DNA of 64,000 nt from Cololabis saira (GCF_033807715.1 NC_084599.1:26840125-26904124); one strand, 5' to 3'; counted from the first letter of the stretch, positions 13,061-23,465 are shown. Translations and numbers: made by a program. Notes: generated from the sequence alone by a model not told the origin.

Positions 13061-13792
13061 CCGTATTTTCGCGACCATTAGGCGCATATAAACGTCTTAT
13101 TTTTTTTTCAAAATATGCAGCGCTCCCAATAGCGCAGTGCGCCGAATGTGTGTTGTCGGGGGTTCCTTACTGCGGCTCCCTCGTGGGAGCGCTTTGAGAA
13201 ACACCGTGCGTTCCGGAGGAACCACGGCCCGAGCGGCAGCCGACACGTGCCCGCCGGCGAGGAGGTCAGCTGCTCAGCGTGGCCAGAGAGCTGCGCGCCC
13301 GGCTCGTGCCCGTCGCAGCGCTGAGCAGTTCTCCCGGTCTCAACGCGTCGGGCTCCAGATGAAGCCCGAGTCCTGACAACTGTTGCATATTTGATTTAGC
13401 GCAGCTGTTTAATTCAGAAACGGAGGATGAGGACTTTGATGGGTTTGATTAATGAAGCTTGTTTTAATTTTTGATTATTCATTGGTGATTTAAAAAATGT
13501 TAGTACTTTATAATAAAGACTTAAATAAAACACAATCAAACTCAGTTTTGCTCCCGCTGTATTTTTTTATTTTATTTTTTTTATTATTTGTATTATTTTT
13601 TATTTCCTGCTCTATTTTTAAATACGCACACTTGTATACTTGTGTGTGTGTTGTTGTAAGGTGGTGCCCCATTTGTGTGTGTAGACGGCGCCTTTTCGTA
13701 CCGTGCGCCGTGTGTGTGTTAAATACAGTAATGACACACATAACTGAGACTGCCCCTTTTCACACGGCGCGCCGTATGGTCGTTAAAATACG
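13061..13792. mobile_element. Pogo/mariner-like non-autonomous DNA transposon inserted in the CCATCC repeat
   Basis: Terminal inverted repeats are visible: left CGTATTTTCGCGACCATTAG (from 13062) and, reading the minus strand inward from 13792, CGTATTTTAACGACCATACG. About 20 of the first 24 positions agree. TA precedes the left end (13059-13060), consistent with the TA target of Tc1/mariner-pogo elements; the right flank does not show a clean TA copy. The 732-bp body keeps a GC-rich left half and a short acidic protein tail (separate entry) but no intact transposase. The insertion cleanly splits the surrounding older repeat. Confidence 0.75.
13378..13452 (+). pseudogene. Acidic C-terminal tail of a transposase-like ORF
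   Basis: In frame with the stop at 13450-13452 the translation reads CCIFDLAQLFNSETEDEDFD followed by GFD and stop. A Leu-Phe-Asn core followed by a run of Glu/Asp is the style of C-terminal tails in pogo-like fish transposases, as far as I recall; the DDE catalytic core is absent. The GC-rich ORF just upstream (13137-13376) is in a different frame and rich in Arg/Ala, so it is probably not part of the same protein. Treat as a deletion derivative that kept only the last exon-equivalent end. Confidence 0.45.
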
Positions 13793-13921
13793 CATGTTTT
13801 GGACTGTGGGAGGAACATGCAAACTCCAAACCGAAAGACTCTTGCCAGGCCAGGGAGTCGAACCAGGAACGTTCTTGCTGTGAGGCAACAGTGCTAACCA
13901 CCAAGCCACCGTGCTGCCCTT
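13793..13921. mobile_element. CCATCC-type repeat, right part
   Basis: Continuation of the repeat interrupted at 13060: GCATGTTTTGGACTGTGGG, then GGGAGTCGAACCAGGAACG, then TTGCTGTGAGGCAACAGTGC and CACCGTGCTGCCC, in the order seen in uninterrupted fish copies. Confidence 0.8.
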
Positions 13922-14095
13922 GATAAAAGCAATGTCAGTTTGTTTATATTTTTGTTTTACACACTTTTTATTCGCAAATTTGCTTGATGTGCTTCATGTG
14001 AATAGGCTAACAGTTTGCCTGTTGTCCTAAACGCACGTAAAAAATTGGTTTACAGGCTGAAGTGAATTACAGCCTTCTGTTCATGAAGAAGAAAA

Positions 14096-14208
14096 GCTTA
14101 CAGCACCTGATGTTCCCGAACAGTCTCCAATCCAAGCTCTATCCAAACCACACCATTCGGTGTTTCTGTGAGCAGATCAGGCGTGTTTCAGGTGATATCG
14201 CCGTACGC
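14096..14208 (-). pseudogene. 5S rRNA pseudogene (copy 1)
   Basis: Read on the minus strand this 113-bp block follows the 5S rRNA layout from a GCG-TACGGCGATATCACCTGAAA-like start to the 3' end CAGGTGCTGTAAGC. The vertebrate 5S gene is about 119-120 bp. Many substitutions lie in the internal control region (e.g. GATCTGCTCACAGAAACACC in the middle), so it is not expected to form a functional rRNA. Directly downstream on the minus strand is TTTTC (14091-14095), matching the usual Pol III terminator position after GC. Its right-hand (upstream) flank is shared with copy 2. Confidence 0.75.
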
Positions 14209-14357
14209 GGTGAACCAACATGCACGCAGGTATTTCCGAGCAAAAACTTCAGCACCAACAACAACTCTACATTTTTACCAGGTATGAATGATGTGCCAAA
14301 AATTCTTTTGGTGATTTATATTGTCTAATGTTATCTCATGTGTTTCATGTTTTATCT
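14209..14357 (-). repeat. 5S-unit upstream spacer, copy 1
   Basis: This flank aligns by eye with 15728-15877 next to the second 5S copy: shared blocks are ATGCACGCAG, CAGCACCAACAACAACT versus TGCACTGCCAACGACT, GATGTGCCAAAAATT, and a TCTCAT...CATGTTTT...GATCT run. It lies 5' of the 5S sequence on the minus strand, i.e. where the non-transcribed spacer of a 5S rDNA unit would be. Confidence 0.6.
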
Positions 14358-14439
14358 ATGCAAATGAACAGTAAGCTATTTTTCAGACTTGTTGAGAACA
14401 GTTTATCAAGTTTGTTATGGCACTGGTTCAGCATGTTTC

Positions 14440-14660
14440 TGACTCACATTCAATTCAAATCAATTCAATTAATTTTTATAGCGTTTATTACAACACAGGT
14501 TGTCTCTAAGCACTTTCCAGAGATCCATATTAGATAAACAATGGAAGGTAAAAACTTCCCTAGTGGGAGCCTTAAGCCAAACAGTGGCAAGGAAAAACCT
14601 TGAGGAACTGGTTCATAAGGGGGGACCCTCCTGACGAAGGCACGCTGGACAGAGTTGTGT
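14440..14660 (-). mobile_element. LINE 3'-end fragment (CAATTCAATT type)
   Basis: CAATTCAAATCAATTCAATT, then TTTTTATAGCG, GCACTTTCCAGAGATCCATA, AAACAATGGAAGG and a GGCAAGGAAAAACCTT block: a widespread fish 3'-UTR repeat, here inverted so the A-rich tail points left. No ORF survives. It inserted between the two 5S-derived units. Confidence 0.6.
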
Positions 14661-14680
14661 TTTATATCATTTTATTGCTT

Positions 14681-15403
14681 GTTGTATACAGTACTCGAGT
14701 TGTAAAAAAAAATCAGGGGGGATGGTGGATTTTATCATATGGGGACAGATAATTTGTGCTGTTTACAAATAATATAATATATTACAAATAATAGCACTGA
14801 CCAAAACACCTGCGGAAATACTACAGGAATGACATAGCAGCAGTTAAATGCAGCCTTCTGTAAGCTTTAAATATCCACTGGGCTTACATCAAATACATCA
14901 AAACACAACAATAAAAAACAGTTTTCTAAACTTATCAATATGCCTCTGTCCTTCACAGGATAAGTAAAATGGATCACTGCAAAAAAAAGAAAATCTCATT
15001 ACACTTAAAACAAGACTCATCACTGGAAAAAACAACAATTTTCACCTGTTTCAAGTAGATTTTCACTTAAAAATAAGTAGAAAAATCTGCCAGTGGAACA
15101 GGATTTTTTTGCTTGTAATAAGAAGATAAATCTTGTCCCACTGGCAGATTTGTCTACTTATTTCAAGTGAAAATTTACTTGAAACAGGTGAAAATTGTCA
15201 AATAAGTTATTTTTCTGGTGTTAATTTTCTGGTGATGACTCTAAATGTTAAAATAGCAGTAAAACCACATTCATTGATGAAATGACATAAGGGATGGAAA
15301 GGGGGGATGTCAGTTTTACAGGGGGGATGATTTTGACGGTTTTTATTTCAGGGGGGGATGCCATCCCCCCTTATCCCCCCTCAACTCAAGTACTGGTTGT
15401 ATA
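14681..15403. mobile_element. hAT-type non-autonomous transposon with perfect 8-bp TSD
   Basis: The 8-bp direct repeat GTTGTATA flanks the element exactly (14681-14688 and 15396-15403). The element (14689-15395, 707 bp) has inverted ends CAGTACTCGAGTTG and CAACTCAAGTACTG (13 of 14 matching). Sub-terminal GGGGGGAT runs occur at both ends. An 8-bp duplication with CAG...CTG ends is the hallmark of hAT elements. No transposase frame is present, so it depended on a partner. It carries a nested hairpin MITE at 14975-15244. It splits the DNA between two 5S pseudogene units. Confidence 0.9.
14975..15244. mobile_element. Hairpin MITE nested in the hAT element
   Basis: Left end CACTGCAAAAAAAAG is of the type found on a known fish MITE family whose ends read CACTGCAAAAA. 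The core is a long inverted repeat: about 15035-15104 pairs with about 15129-15199 (e.g. CACTTAAAAATAAGTAG with CTACTTATTTCAAGTG, and CTGCCAGTGG with CCACTGGCAG), leaving a loop of about 24 bp. The right end stops at GGTGATGACTCT, lacking the expected mirror of the left terminus, so the copy looks truncated on the right. Confidence 0.75.
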
Positions 15404-15619
15404 TCTTAAATAATTATTTTCTTTTGTTGTGTTGTATTAATTAAGGTTCATTAAGTTTCTACATAATCCATTATACATTTCATCCCATATCCATATATTA
15501 ACAGATTAATTTCAAGCTAGAGATATTACATTTACAACAATAGACAGTTTTTCCATAAGGTTTGAATCCATAATTTGAATAGAATAATATCTAAATGTCC
15601 ACAGTTTGAGAAAGGAAAA
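15404..15619. other. Spacer left of 5S copy 2
   Basis: AT-rich DNA between the hAT element and the second 5S-derived sequence. Only the last 10-15 bp (GAGAAAGGAAAA) resemble the corresponding position beside copy 1 (AAGAAGAAAA). Confidence 0.4.
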
Positions 15620-15727
15620 GATTACTGAACCTGGAATTCCCAGACGGTCTCTTATCCAAGTACTAACCAGAACCGATCCTGTTTTGGTTCCAAATTTGGG
15701 TGTGTTAAGGGTGGTATTGCCGTAAGT
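15620..15727 (-). pseudogene. 5S rRNA pseudogene (copy 2)
   Basis: The clearer of the two copies. On the plus strand, ACCTGGAATTCCCAGACGGT, then CTCTTATCCAAGTACTAACC, then GTGTTAAGGGTGGTATTGCC and GTA are the reverse complement of 5S rRNA landmarks (start ...GGCCATACCACCC, GGTTAGTACTTGGATGGGAG, ...CCTGGGAATACCAGGT). A deletion of roughly 11 bp removes part of the internal control region near 15692, and C-to-T type decay is frequent. Same orientation as copy 1 and sharing its upstream spacer. Confidence 0.88.
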
Positions 15728-15877
15728 GATGAAGCAATATGCACGCAGTCATTTTATATGTGAGAATACTGCACTGCCAACGACTTTAAGCCTTTTGGGG
15801 GCTTATGATGTGCCAAAATTTTTCCTTTGCAGTTTATTTTGTTTCTCATTATTTACCATGTTTTCTGTTTGATCTGA
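15728..15877 (-). repeat. 5S-unit upstream spacer, copy 2
   Basis: Partner of 14209-14357 (see there). The shared sequence lies upstream of the 5S region in transcription direction. Confidence 0.6.
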
Positions 15878-15954
15878 GTACATTCGTCAAGTATATTGTT
15901 TTTGCAACAGTAAAACTAGAGTGTAGGTTCATATGTTCCGAGCCTGGAGAAGCA

Positions 15955-16030
15955 ACACACCATGCATCTATAATCTATACTAGGTCATGGAGATCTGCTG
16001 GAGCCTATCCCAGCTCTCGTTGGTAAAAGA
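15955..16030. mobile_element. CCATCC-type repeat, short fragment
   Basis: Only the block CATGGAGATCTGCTGGAGCC plus TATCCCAGCTCTC is recognisable, the same core as at 12857 and 39080. Confidence 0.5.
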
Positions 16031-16488
16031 CAAGAGTACAACTGGGACACGTTGCCATTGTTTTTAATACGATCCAAGTGCTGTATAATTTACTTTTGTT
16101 TTATATATGGTTAGTACCAAGTCTGGCAAAGCCTAAAAGCATTTTGATTTTGCAACAGTTGTTTGTTTGGTTTTTGTGTGCATGGGCATATGTGAGTGTG
16201 TTTCCTTCACCAGCCCTCTTTGACTCCTAGAAAAGAGAAATTCTGCCAGAGAAGACTAAATTCACTGACAGTGGGACATGAAACAGCTGGAAAGAGAAGA
16301 CAAGACAGTGATGGGTGCAGCTTGGTGACTGTGATGTGTTGTAGTGTATGTGAGTGAGTGTGTAATATGTTGTGTTGGAAGGAAAGGAAAGACGCTTTAA
16401 AGTAGGACAAACACATATTTACAGACAGAAAAAAAACAGAGAGAAGGGGAGGAGCATTCCCTGTTCGGTTGTATAATCTGTGTGTGTA

Positions 16489-16806
16489 ATGTGTGTGTAA
16501 TGTGAGGGGAAGGTGGCTCAGTTGGGAGAGCGTTTGCCCATGAACCTGAAGGTCAGTGGTTCAAACCCTAGTTCCTCCTGTGTCCACCAAAGTACCCTTG
16601 AGCCAGACACTGAATCCCCCGGTTGCTTCCAGTTGCCAGGCCAGTGCCGTTGTGTGGCAGCTCTGCCGACAACCGGTGTGTGAATGTGTGCGCGTGCGTG
16701 TGCGTGTGTGGGTGAATGTCTACAGTGTAAAGTGCTTTGGGGCTGTAGGAGTACAGCTGGAAAGCGCTATATAAGTGTAAGCCATTTACCATTTACCATG
16801 TGTGTG
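16489..16806 (+). mobile_element. tRNA-derived SINE with LINE-type 3' tail
   Basis: A full-looking SINE at about 16505-16799. The tRNA head has an A box at 16514-16525 (TGGCTCAGTTGG) and a B box at 16558-16568 (GGTTCAAACCC), spaced as in a Pol III internal promoter. The body includes GTACCCTTGAGCCAGACACT and ends in AAAGTGCTTTGGGG...GCGCTATATAAGTGTAAGCC followed by TTTACCAT repeats, the tail style that fish SINEs share with L2-type LINEs that mobilise them. A possible target duplication ATGTGTGTG lies at 16489-16497 and 16798-16806, but the TG-rich surroundings weaken it. The ORFs across this stretch are incidental. Confidence 0.85.
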
Positions 16807-16852
16807 GGATGTGTGCAAGCCTGTGAGTATATTTAAGTACCTGTGTCAAAGA

Positions 16853-16865
16853 TGGGGGGGGGGGG
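16853..16865. repeat. Poly-G run
   Basis: An uninterrupted run of about 12 G near 16854, with nothing gene-like nearby. Confidence 0.9.
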
Positions 16866-17164
16866 CATAGTTACATATCGATATAGACCTATATAACATA
16901 ATGTATATACAAGTATCTATAATGTACATACAAGTATCTAAAATAAATATACCAATATAAGGTCATTTGCATGCAGTCAACTATACATACATATTAATTG
17001 TGTTCATACAAATGTCAAAGTTCCGATCTTATATACAAGCTGTTTCTTGTAGATTTACCATTCCCTATTTTAAATCTGTCTTTTATACCCTAAACAGATT
17101 ACTTTAACAGAATTACAATCAGAGCATGATTTTTGCTTCTACGTTGGACATATGTTGACCATAG

Positions 17165-17640
17165 GGAACTCTATATCATAACATCCCATCGTAGCCTGAG
17201 CTGTACCTCCCACCAAATATAATTACGGAGTGACTATTTGCACCAGGGTACAAATAGCAAGCCGCCACTAGCTGAGCTATTCACACCCTGTTGACATGAA
17301 GAAAAATGCGTTGCCCATGCGCATGTGCACCAACGTGTCTGCAACAGAAGGCGCTTTTTCACTTGCCCATGCGCATGTGCAGCACTCTAAAATTGGAACC
17401 ATGTCAAACAATAGAGCCAGGCAAACCTCTGCTCTCACACTTTTGTATGAACAATTTTTGCTCTTATGTCATTGTAAGATATTTTGAAGAGATTAAATGA
17501 AGTTTATCAAAAGTGGTGTGAATACCTGTCAATCACCGTCGAGCTGATGGATTTTTTTTTTTACATTGATATTGGTACCAGGGTGTAAATAGCCTACGCA
17601 TCAATACTGTTTGCAATAAATGTGTTTGGTCCACTTGGAA
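17165..17640. repeat. Repeat-rich segment with two direct repeat pairs
   Basis: Two short direct repeats: TATTTGCACCAGGGTACAAA... (17235-17258) matches TATTGGTACCAGGGTGTAAA... (17570-17593) with four differences in 24; and TTGCCCATGCGCATGTGCA occurs exactly at 17311-17329 and 17363-17381. The first motif is itself an imperfect palindrome (CTATTTG...CAAATAG). It may be a decayed transposon, but inverted terminal repeats could not be shown. Confidence 0.5.
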
Positions 17641-18085
17641 ACAGAGGGACATCAGACCTTTTTCACTAATTCCACCATTTTATATCACAGAGAGATACCA
17701 TTTATAGCTACCTTCATAGTACTCTTTCAAATGTTCACAAATCGTGTTTGGTTTGTATATTATGCTGCTGCTCCGGAAATATGCTGTTGAGATATGATGA
17801 AGGCTACTGCACAGAGACAGACCCAAGCCATCTATCAACTTACTAGTAGGTAATACAAACAAAAGTAGTTTTTTTTTTGTTTTTTTTTAAATTACACGGG
17901 GGGAAATACATATATGAACATTATATTGAATTTCTGTCTCTACAGTGCCCTAAATGTTACACAACTGAGGTTAAAAAATCCTGCAAAGTAGAGAACGATA
18001 TTAAACTTGACTAAGATTTGCGCCGTGACTTCCTGTGTCCTCTGCGATAGTGAGAGTACAGTCACATCTGTAGTCATCTATTGGG
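17641..18085. other. Non-coding stretch, no recognised gene
   Basis: AT-rich sequence with T-runs near 17862-17889; nothing recognisable before the LINE tail. Confidence 0.5.
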
Positions 18086-18306
18086 GGGACAGCATCAGAG
18101 CCAGTGACGTAAAGAAACTGAACAAGTTGATAAAGTAGGTTGGCTCTGTTCTGGGGACTGTTCTGTAGCCTCTGGAGCTGTTTGTGCAAAAGAGGATACT
18201 CTTCACAACACAATGATTCAGCAACAGTGTGTCTTCAGTCAGAAGCTCTTTACTACTGCACCAATTCATTTCCCTTCAGGAATAAAGTATTTTTGAATTT
18301 GAATTT
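18086..18306 (+). mobile_element. LINE 3'-terminal remnant, internally deleted
   Basis: Plus-strand reading shows the end of a fish LINE ORF in broken frames: GGTASEPVT, then LALFWGLFCSLWSC, corresponding to the KLNKLIKKASSVLG-like C-terminal block of the family, then the last part ATVCLQSEALYYC. It closes with a canonical tail CATTTCCCTTCAGGAATAAA then GTATTTTTGAATTTGAATTT (18270-18305). Stops and a deletion remove most of the C-terminal domain. Non-functional. Confidence 0.65.
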
Positions 18307-21300
18307 TGACTATGACATCTAGAGTATGATTCTAAAGGGAAAGAATGTCAATTTTCAGTCACTGATATGGATTTATCTTGGTTGGGAGAACTGCAAAAGA
18401 AAATATAAACTGTATTCAAGCATTGAAAGAAATAAACATATTCAGTTATCTACTGATTGACAAGATGAATAAGAAATGAACTAATAGTAAGACAAATACA
18501 ACATCACTTCAAATCTCAGTGATAAGGCTTTTGATGTATGACTGTATGATATAATTTTGAAATACATGGAAATAATAAGCTTAGTGAGTGTCTCGGTACC
18601 TTCTTGCTTTGTTCGTCTTGCCAATGGGCACATTTTTACACTGTAAAAAATAAACTATTCAGTCATTTTTCTACAAATACAACAAATAAGCTTCTGAAAA
18701 ACTTTAAAAGCCTAAGTAAAGTGCTTCATTGAGATCTCTGAAGACAATTCATTTCCATTTGAAGAACCTCTCCATGCGTCATTCTGGAGTTTTATTGTAA
18801 TTGCATTCTAAAGAACCCTTATTCAAGTTTTCTTAAGTTCTTCTTCAATCTTTTAGAGTGCAGTGACCGCTGCTCTGAAGTGCCAAGAGTTCAGAGGAAA
18901 TTATAGTCCTGATAAAAAAAAAAAGAGGGAAAGTCTGGCAGGGGTCTTTTCTCACTAGATTATGCTAACAAGACCTCCTGGTTCTGTGCGCGCAACTCCC
19001 TTTAGATTGAAGGATGATTGTGGGCAAAACAGCACGCTAATTATGATAAGTTTAAAGACCCGTTCTGACTTGGCAGCAATCCCAGCACTGTTTTCATTTG
19101 GGCTGCACTTTGATGTCTTTGCAAGTGTGAGAGACTTCTTCAGGCCCGTTCAAAAGACTGACAAACGACTTTATTTTTGTTTTGCTTCTGAGTCTGCACT
19201 TTTCAGGTAATTAGTGTTCAATGAAGGAGAAGACTGAAGGGAGCTTTAACTTAAAAAACAAATCGACTCTGTCGAGCTTCTCACTAGGGACCACCACGGG
19301 TAAAGCTACTTTATAAATCTGTTGCAGGCCCTGTCTCACAAGCTTACTACCTATTATCATCCCTTACTGGATATATTTTATTTTATTTGAAATATAAATA
19401 ATGTGAGGCAATTAGCACAAATAGTATATCTGTTGTTTTTTTTTTCCCTTTTCAAAACTTGAAAATCTGTGTTTTACTTAAAACTTAATAAGTAGTCGCA
19501 GCACAAAGTACGGTAAGGTTCTTAATTTTGAATATTCTTTTTTAAGACTGGCAACAATTAACGTCTGATAGGGTAAAAAATGAATAAAGACATAATGCAT
19601 AATAATTAACAGAAAAAGATATAATGTGCACTTGGGCATGAATAGAAGTTATGCAGAAAGACGAGGATTTTATTGACACGTGTGTTTGTGAGAGTGTGGT
19701 TGTAAGAGTGTTTAAAGAAACAACAGCACACAATCTCTTTAGCCTTTTCTTTTTTATTATCTCAAAAAAAACAACCTACTGGTTTCTGTCTTTCTTTTTT
19801 GAATTCAAATGTTTATTGAACTTTTCACAGGCAAACTTAATATGCTTCATCATATCATTAATAACACATAATGCAATAAGCCTACTGCTTTCATCATATT
19901 CATTCACTTCTGACAGCTTTCACAGTGTTTGGTGTTTAAAGTTTAGTTGAGAGTTAAGGAGAGGCTCATTGTTCCCCAACATAAACTTTAAAGTCTTTAC
20001 ACACAGATGTGTAACTGATAAATTAGGACTAACATTTAAATGGAGCAGAACTCTGAACTGAACCTTTTTCCAAGTTTGAACACTCCACCTTGCCATTCTT
20101 TTTTTGTTTCTGTTTTATTCTTTTAAGCCTGACCTTAATGGCTAATTAATAATCCCCATCCTCTATCAGCACTCAGAGATGCTCTGTATCATTTGAAATG
20201 GTTATGAAAAAAGAATATGAAAAACACGGTTGTGTAAATGGTTAATAATTTTTATCATTACGACAAACAATCCACTCTTGATACTGTAGGAAATCATAAA
20301 GCCTGACAGCAGGAACCATGAGCAGTAAAGTCCGCAGAACAGCTGGCATGCACTCTTCTGTTGGCCTTAACGCTGAAGTTGGAGGCTCTTTAGGAGCATC
20401 AGTAAGTAGCTGTCTCCCAAAGGGTGTTTGTAAGTAATATTATTACTCTAAAGGACAGCAGGCAATTACATACACTGTTGCTAATTCCTCTAAATACCTG
20501 ATGAGAAAAACAATTGTCTCCAAGGGATATGCCAGTCATGAGCATCGGAACCAGATGCAGATGTTGGGAACCGTAACTTTATAAGAGATAGACCTAATTA
20601 CTGAGTAATTCACTGACATTACTGTCTGTCTAATGGACATGCAACCGTGAGAGGGGAGGAAATTTGGGAATTTAGAATTACGTAGCACTGATGCACACTG
20701 ATGCTCAAGAAAAATTGTTAAACAACATAAAAGGGAACATCAGAAGGTTTCCTCTATCCTCCAGTCACCTGAGGCAGCCCCATTCATCACAACCGCTTAG
20801 TTACAGAATGTTGATCGCTCTCTCACGTACACATGTAATTCCTTCTAAGAGCAGTCCATGTTTTGTTTTTTTCTATGCAATTTTAACCAAATAATTTGAT
20901 TTATTGGTGTGTTGTTATCACGGCTTTTACGATTCACTATCAAAATGAGGTAAATTATTGAAACATAAATACACAATTAAACTATAGGTTCAAAAATGGC
21001 TTGTAGGTCATTATGAAACAATAGTCAAAAAGAAAAGCAGTTCTTCATACATGGCCAGACGTTTGTGTTTTTCAAGTGCACTTTTGAGAAACTTTGATAT
21101 TGTGCGCCATTTTCTGTCTCAACATGGTAGCTTCCCCTTCGGCCAAGTGAGATCAATGCATTTAAATGTGGAGTTGGGGGTAAGGGCCTGCCTTTAATTC
21201 CTTTAAGGATATGACCTCAGACACCAAAACATTGGAAGCATGTTGAGCCACTTACAAGAAGGAAACTTCAGTGAAACCTGCCTGTAACGCGACTGTGAAC

Positions 21301-22363
21301 ACGTTATTAGTGCTGATAGGACAATTAGTGCTGATTCACAGAGATTTCCCTATGGTCTGTAGCCATGAGTCATTTAAAGCTCGCTGCCTCCGTTTCTGTG
21401 ATCTGTGCATGTATCTGTGTATGTTGGCGTGATGGTGTGTATGTTCTACTTTTGTGTTTAGCTACCGGGAGGGCTTTGGGAGGGTGCAGACTGATCAGTA
21501 CGTGATGCTTGTCTGCATTACAACTGTGATCCAAGACCCTCATCTGGACAATAAGTCATAGAATATTTGTGGGATCTTGGGGTATTACAGTAATTTGTTC
21601 CATACAACCTTTGAAATAGGACATTTGTTGTGAGGCTTCCGATCTGCCTTCACTTAGTCATCATACAGGGCTGCTTGTGGCTTCGGTACCCTTGGATGCA
21701 AACATGCTTTAAACAGATTAGTGCGTCTTTTATATTTGTTTTAATTTATTTTTTCACAAAAAAATTTTAAGCTTGTATAACTAAAGCAGTATATTTATAG
21801 ATATCCTTGAATTCATGCAGAAATCTCCTTAAATGTAATACTTAAACGTAATTGTGAATTATTACAGGATATGATTAAATTAGCATGGTCAGTTATCTCT
21901 TTTGTGATCTATCGCATGATTCTAATTAATCCTAATTCATCACAGTTTGATAGCAGTGTTATTTAACACTATTTATCCACGAAAATGTACCCAATACAAA
22001 TGTACTGCACTTCTTAAGGAAAATTAAGCCTTTCCTTTTAAAGAAAGGAGCATTGTCGGGAAAGTAGTTGTGATCAAGTTGTTTTGGGAAATAATATGCA
22101 TCTAAAGGGGGCTGCTTAACACAGTCAGCAGTTAATGTGGAATTCCTTTTTTTTTTTAAATTTTCACAATTATTTTTTGAAGTGGGATTACATTCAATAT
22201 TTCTGAGCACATCTTATCTTCTGAACACAACGATCACTAAGTTTGAAGAATAAACGAGGATGATAATGGGGAGCTATATTCCGAATGAAGCCTAGAAGAT
22301 CGACTTTTCACCTTCTAAAACAAGGTGAAACCCATAGCGGATTGAGCCAACATGTATTTATAT
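18307..22363. other. Non-coding stretch, no recognised gene
   Basis: Four kilobases without a recognised TE terminus, RNA gene or exon. TAATTA-like motifs cluster around 20130-20250 and 20560-20620. ORFs (largest 99 codons, 19651-19950) have no motif. This is the longest apparently repeat-free block and could include conserved non-coding elements, which cannot be judged from one sequence. Confidence 0.5.
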
Positions 22364-22591
22364 TTATTTAAATTAGGGGAGTCAAATTAGCGCATTAATT
22401 GCAATTAATTAATTACAGGCATATTTAGCGCGTTATGTTTTTTGATCGCTTAATCTGTTGTTTAATCTCTAACTTTACTTTTTCTGTTTGTAAATTGCCT
22501 TTATTTTGAAATCTGTGTTTGTGCGGTGGGCTTCTCGTGCTTGAGTTGTGGGCGGAAAACAATGGTCAGTCCCACCTTGAAGTGGACGTTG

Positions 22592-23298
22592 ATTGGCTGC
22601 AGATGTGTCAAGTAACGAAGTACAAATACTTCGTTACCTTACTTAAGTAGAAATTTTGGTTATCTATACTTCACTGGAGTAATTATTTTTCAGACGACTT
22701 TATACTTTTACTCCTTACATTTTCACGCAATTATATGTACTTTTTACTCCTTACATTTTAAAAACAGCCTCGTTACTCTATTTCATTTCGGCCTTTAAAA
22801 AAAAACTATCCAGTTAAATTGTGAATTTGGTTGTGGTTGTGGCACAATGAAGGATGTTCTTGTCCAGTTTTGTTCTTAGATCCGTTGCCCTCAGATTCCT
22901 GCAACTAAACTTGGATGTACATTCCAATAAAGGTTAGGATAAATGATAACATGCCTCTGAAGTTTGACTTTTTGCACCATTACAATACTTATAGGCAACT
23001 AGTCATCATATCTTCTGCTCTCTGAAACACATGTTAATGCTCAATAGTACACATATATGGTTCTTTAATATATTTGCATTCATTTTCAATGGCTTTTGTC
23101 CTTAATGGCTTTTTTCCCCCCTTACATTACTTTTACTTTTATACTTTAAGTAGTTTTGAAACCAGTACTTTTATACTTTTACTTGAGTAAAAAACTTGAG
23201 TTGATACTTCAACTTCTACAGGAGTGTTTTTAAACTCTAGTATCTATACTTCTACCTGAGTAATGAATGTGAATACTTTTGACACCTCTGATTGTCTG
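22592..23298. mobile_element. hAT-type non-autonomous transposon (inner) with 8-bp TSD
   Basis: Target duplication ATTGGCTG (22592-22599) and ATTGTCTG (23291-23298) differ at one base. Ends are CAGATGTGTCAAGTAACGAA at the left and, reversed from the right, CAGAGGTGTCAAAAGTATTC. The left part reads AAGTACAAATACTTCGTTAC, a fish hAT family signature; the right part contains TTTTACTTGAGTAAAAAACT. No transposase ORF. The central unique part (about 22810-23090) shows no coding content. Its position inside the outer hAT makes it the younger insertion. Confidence 0.88.
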
Positions 23299-23465
23299 TG
23301 CCTGTGTGTGGGCGTGGTTACCTCCGCTGGTAGACTCCCACTGTAGCTGGACAGGGAGAGAGGTGAGAAGGGGGAGCATGTGGAAGTTGTCGGTCCAGTG
23401 AAAGGGGAATTTACATTTCTAACCCCGACGGCACCATTGATAAAGGTAGAGTGATATATATTCTT

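Noticed and set aside
13137..13376. 79-codon Arg/Ala-rich ORF
   Set aside because: Lies in the GC-rich half of a non-autonomous transposon and is in a different frame from the transposase tail; composition explains its openness.
14096..15727. 5S-derived SINE3 elements
   Set aside because: Shared flank lies upstream of the 5S region rather than downstream, and no SINE tail follows the 5S 3' end; rDNA-unit relics fit better.
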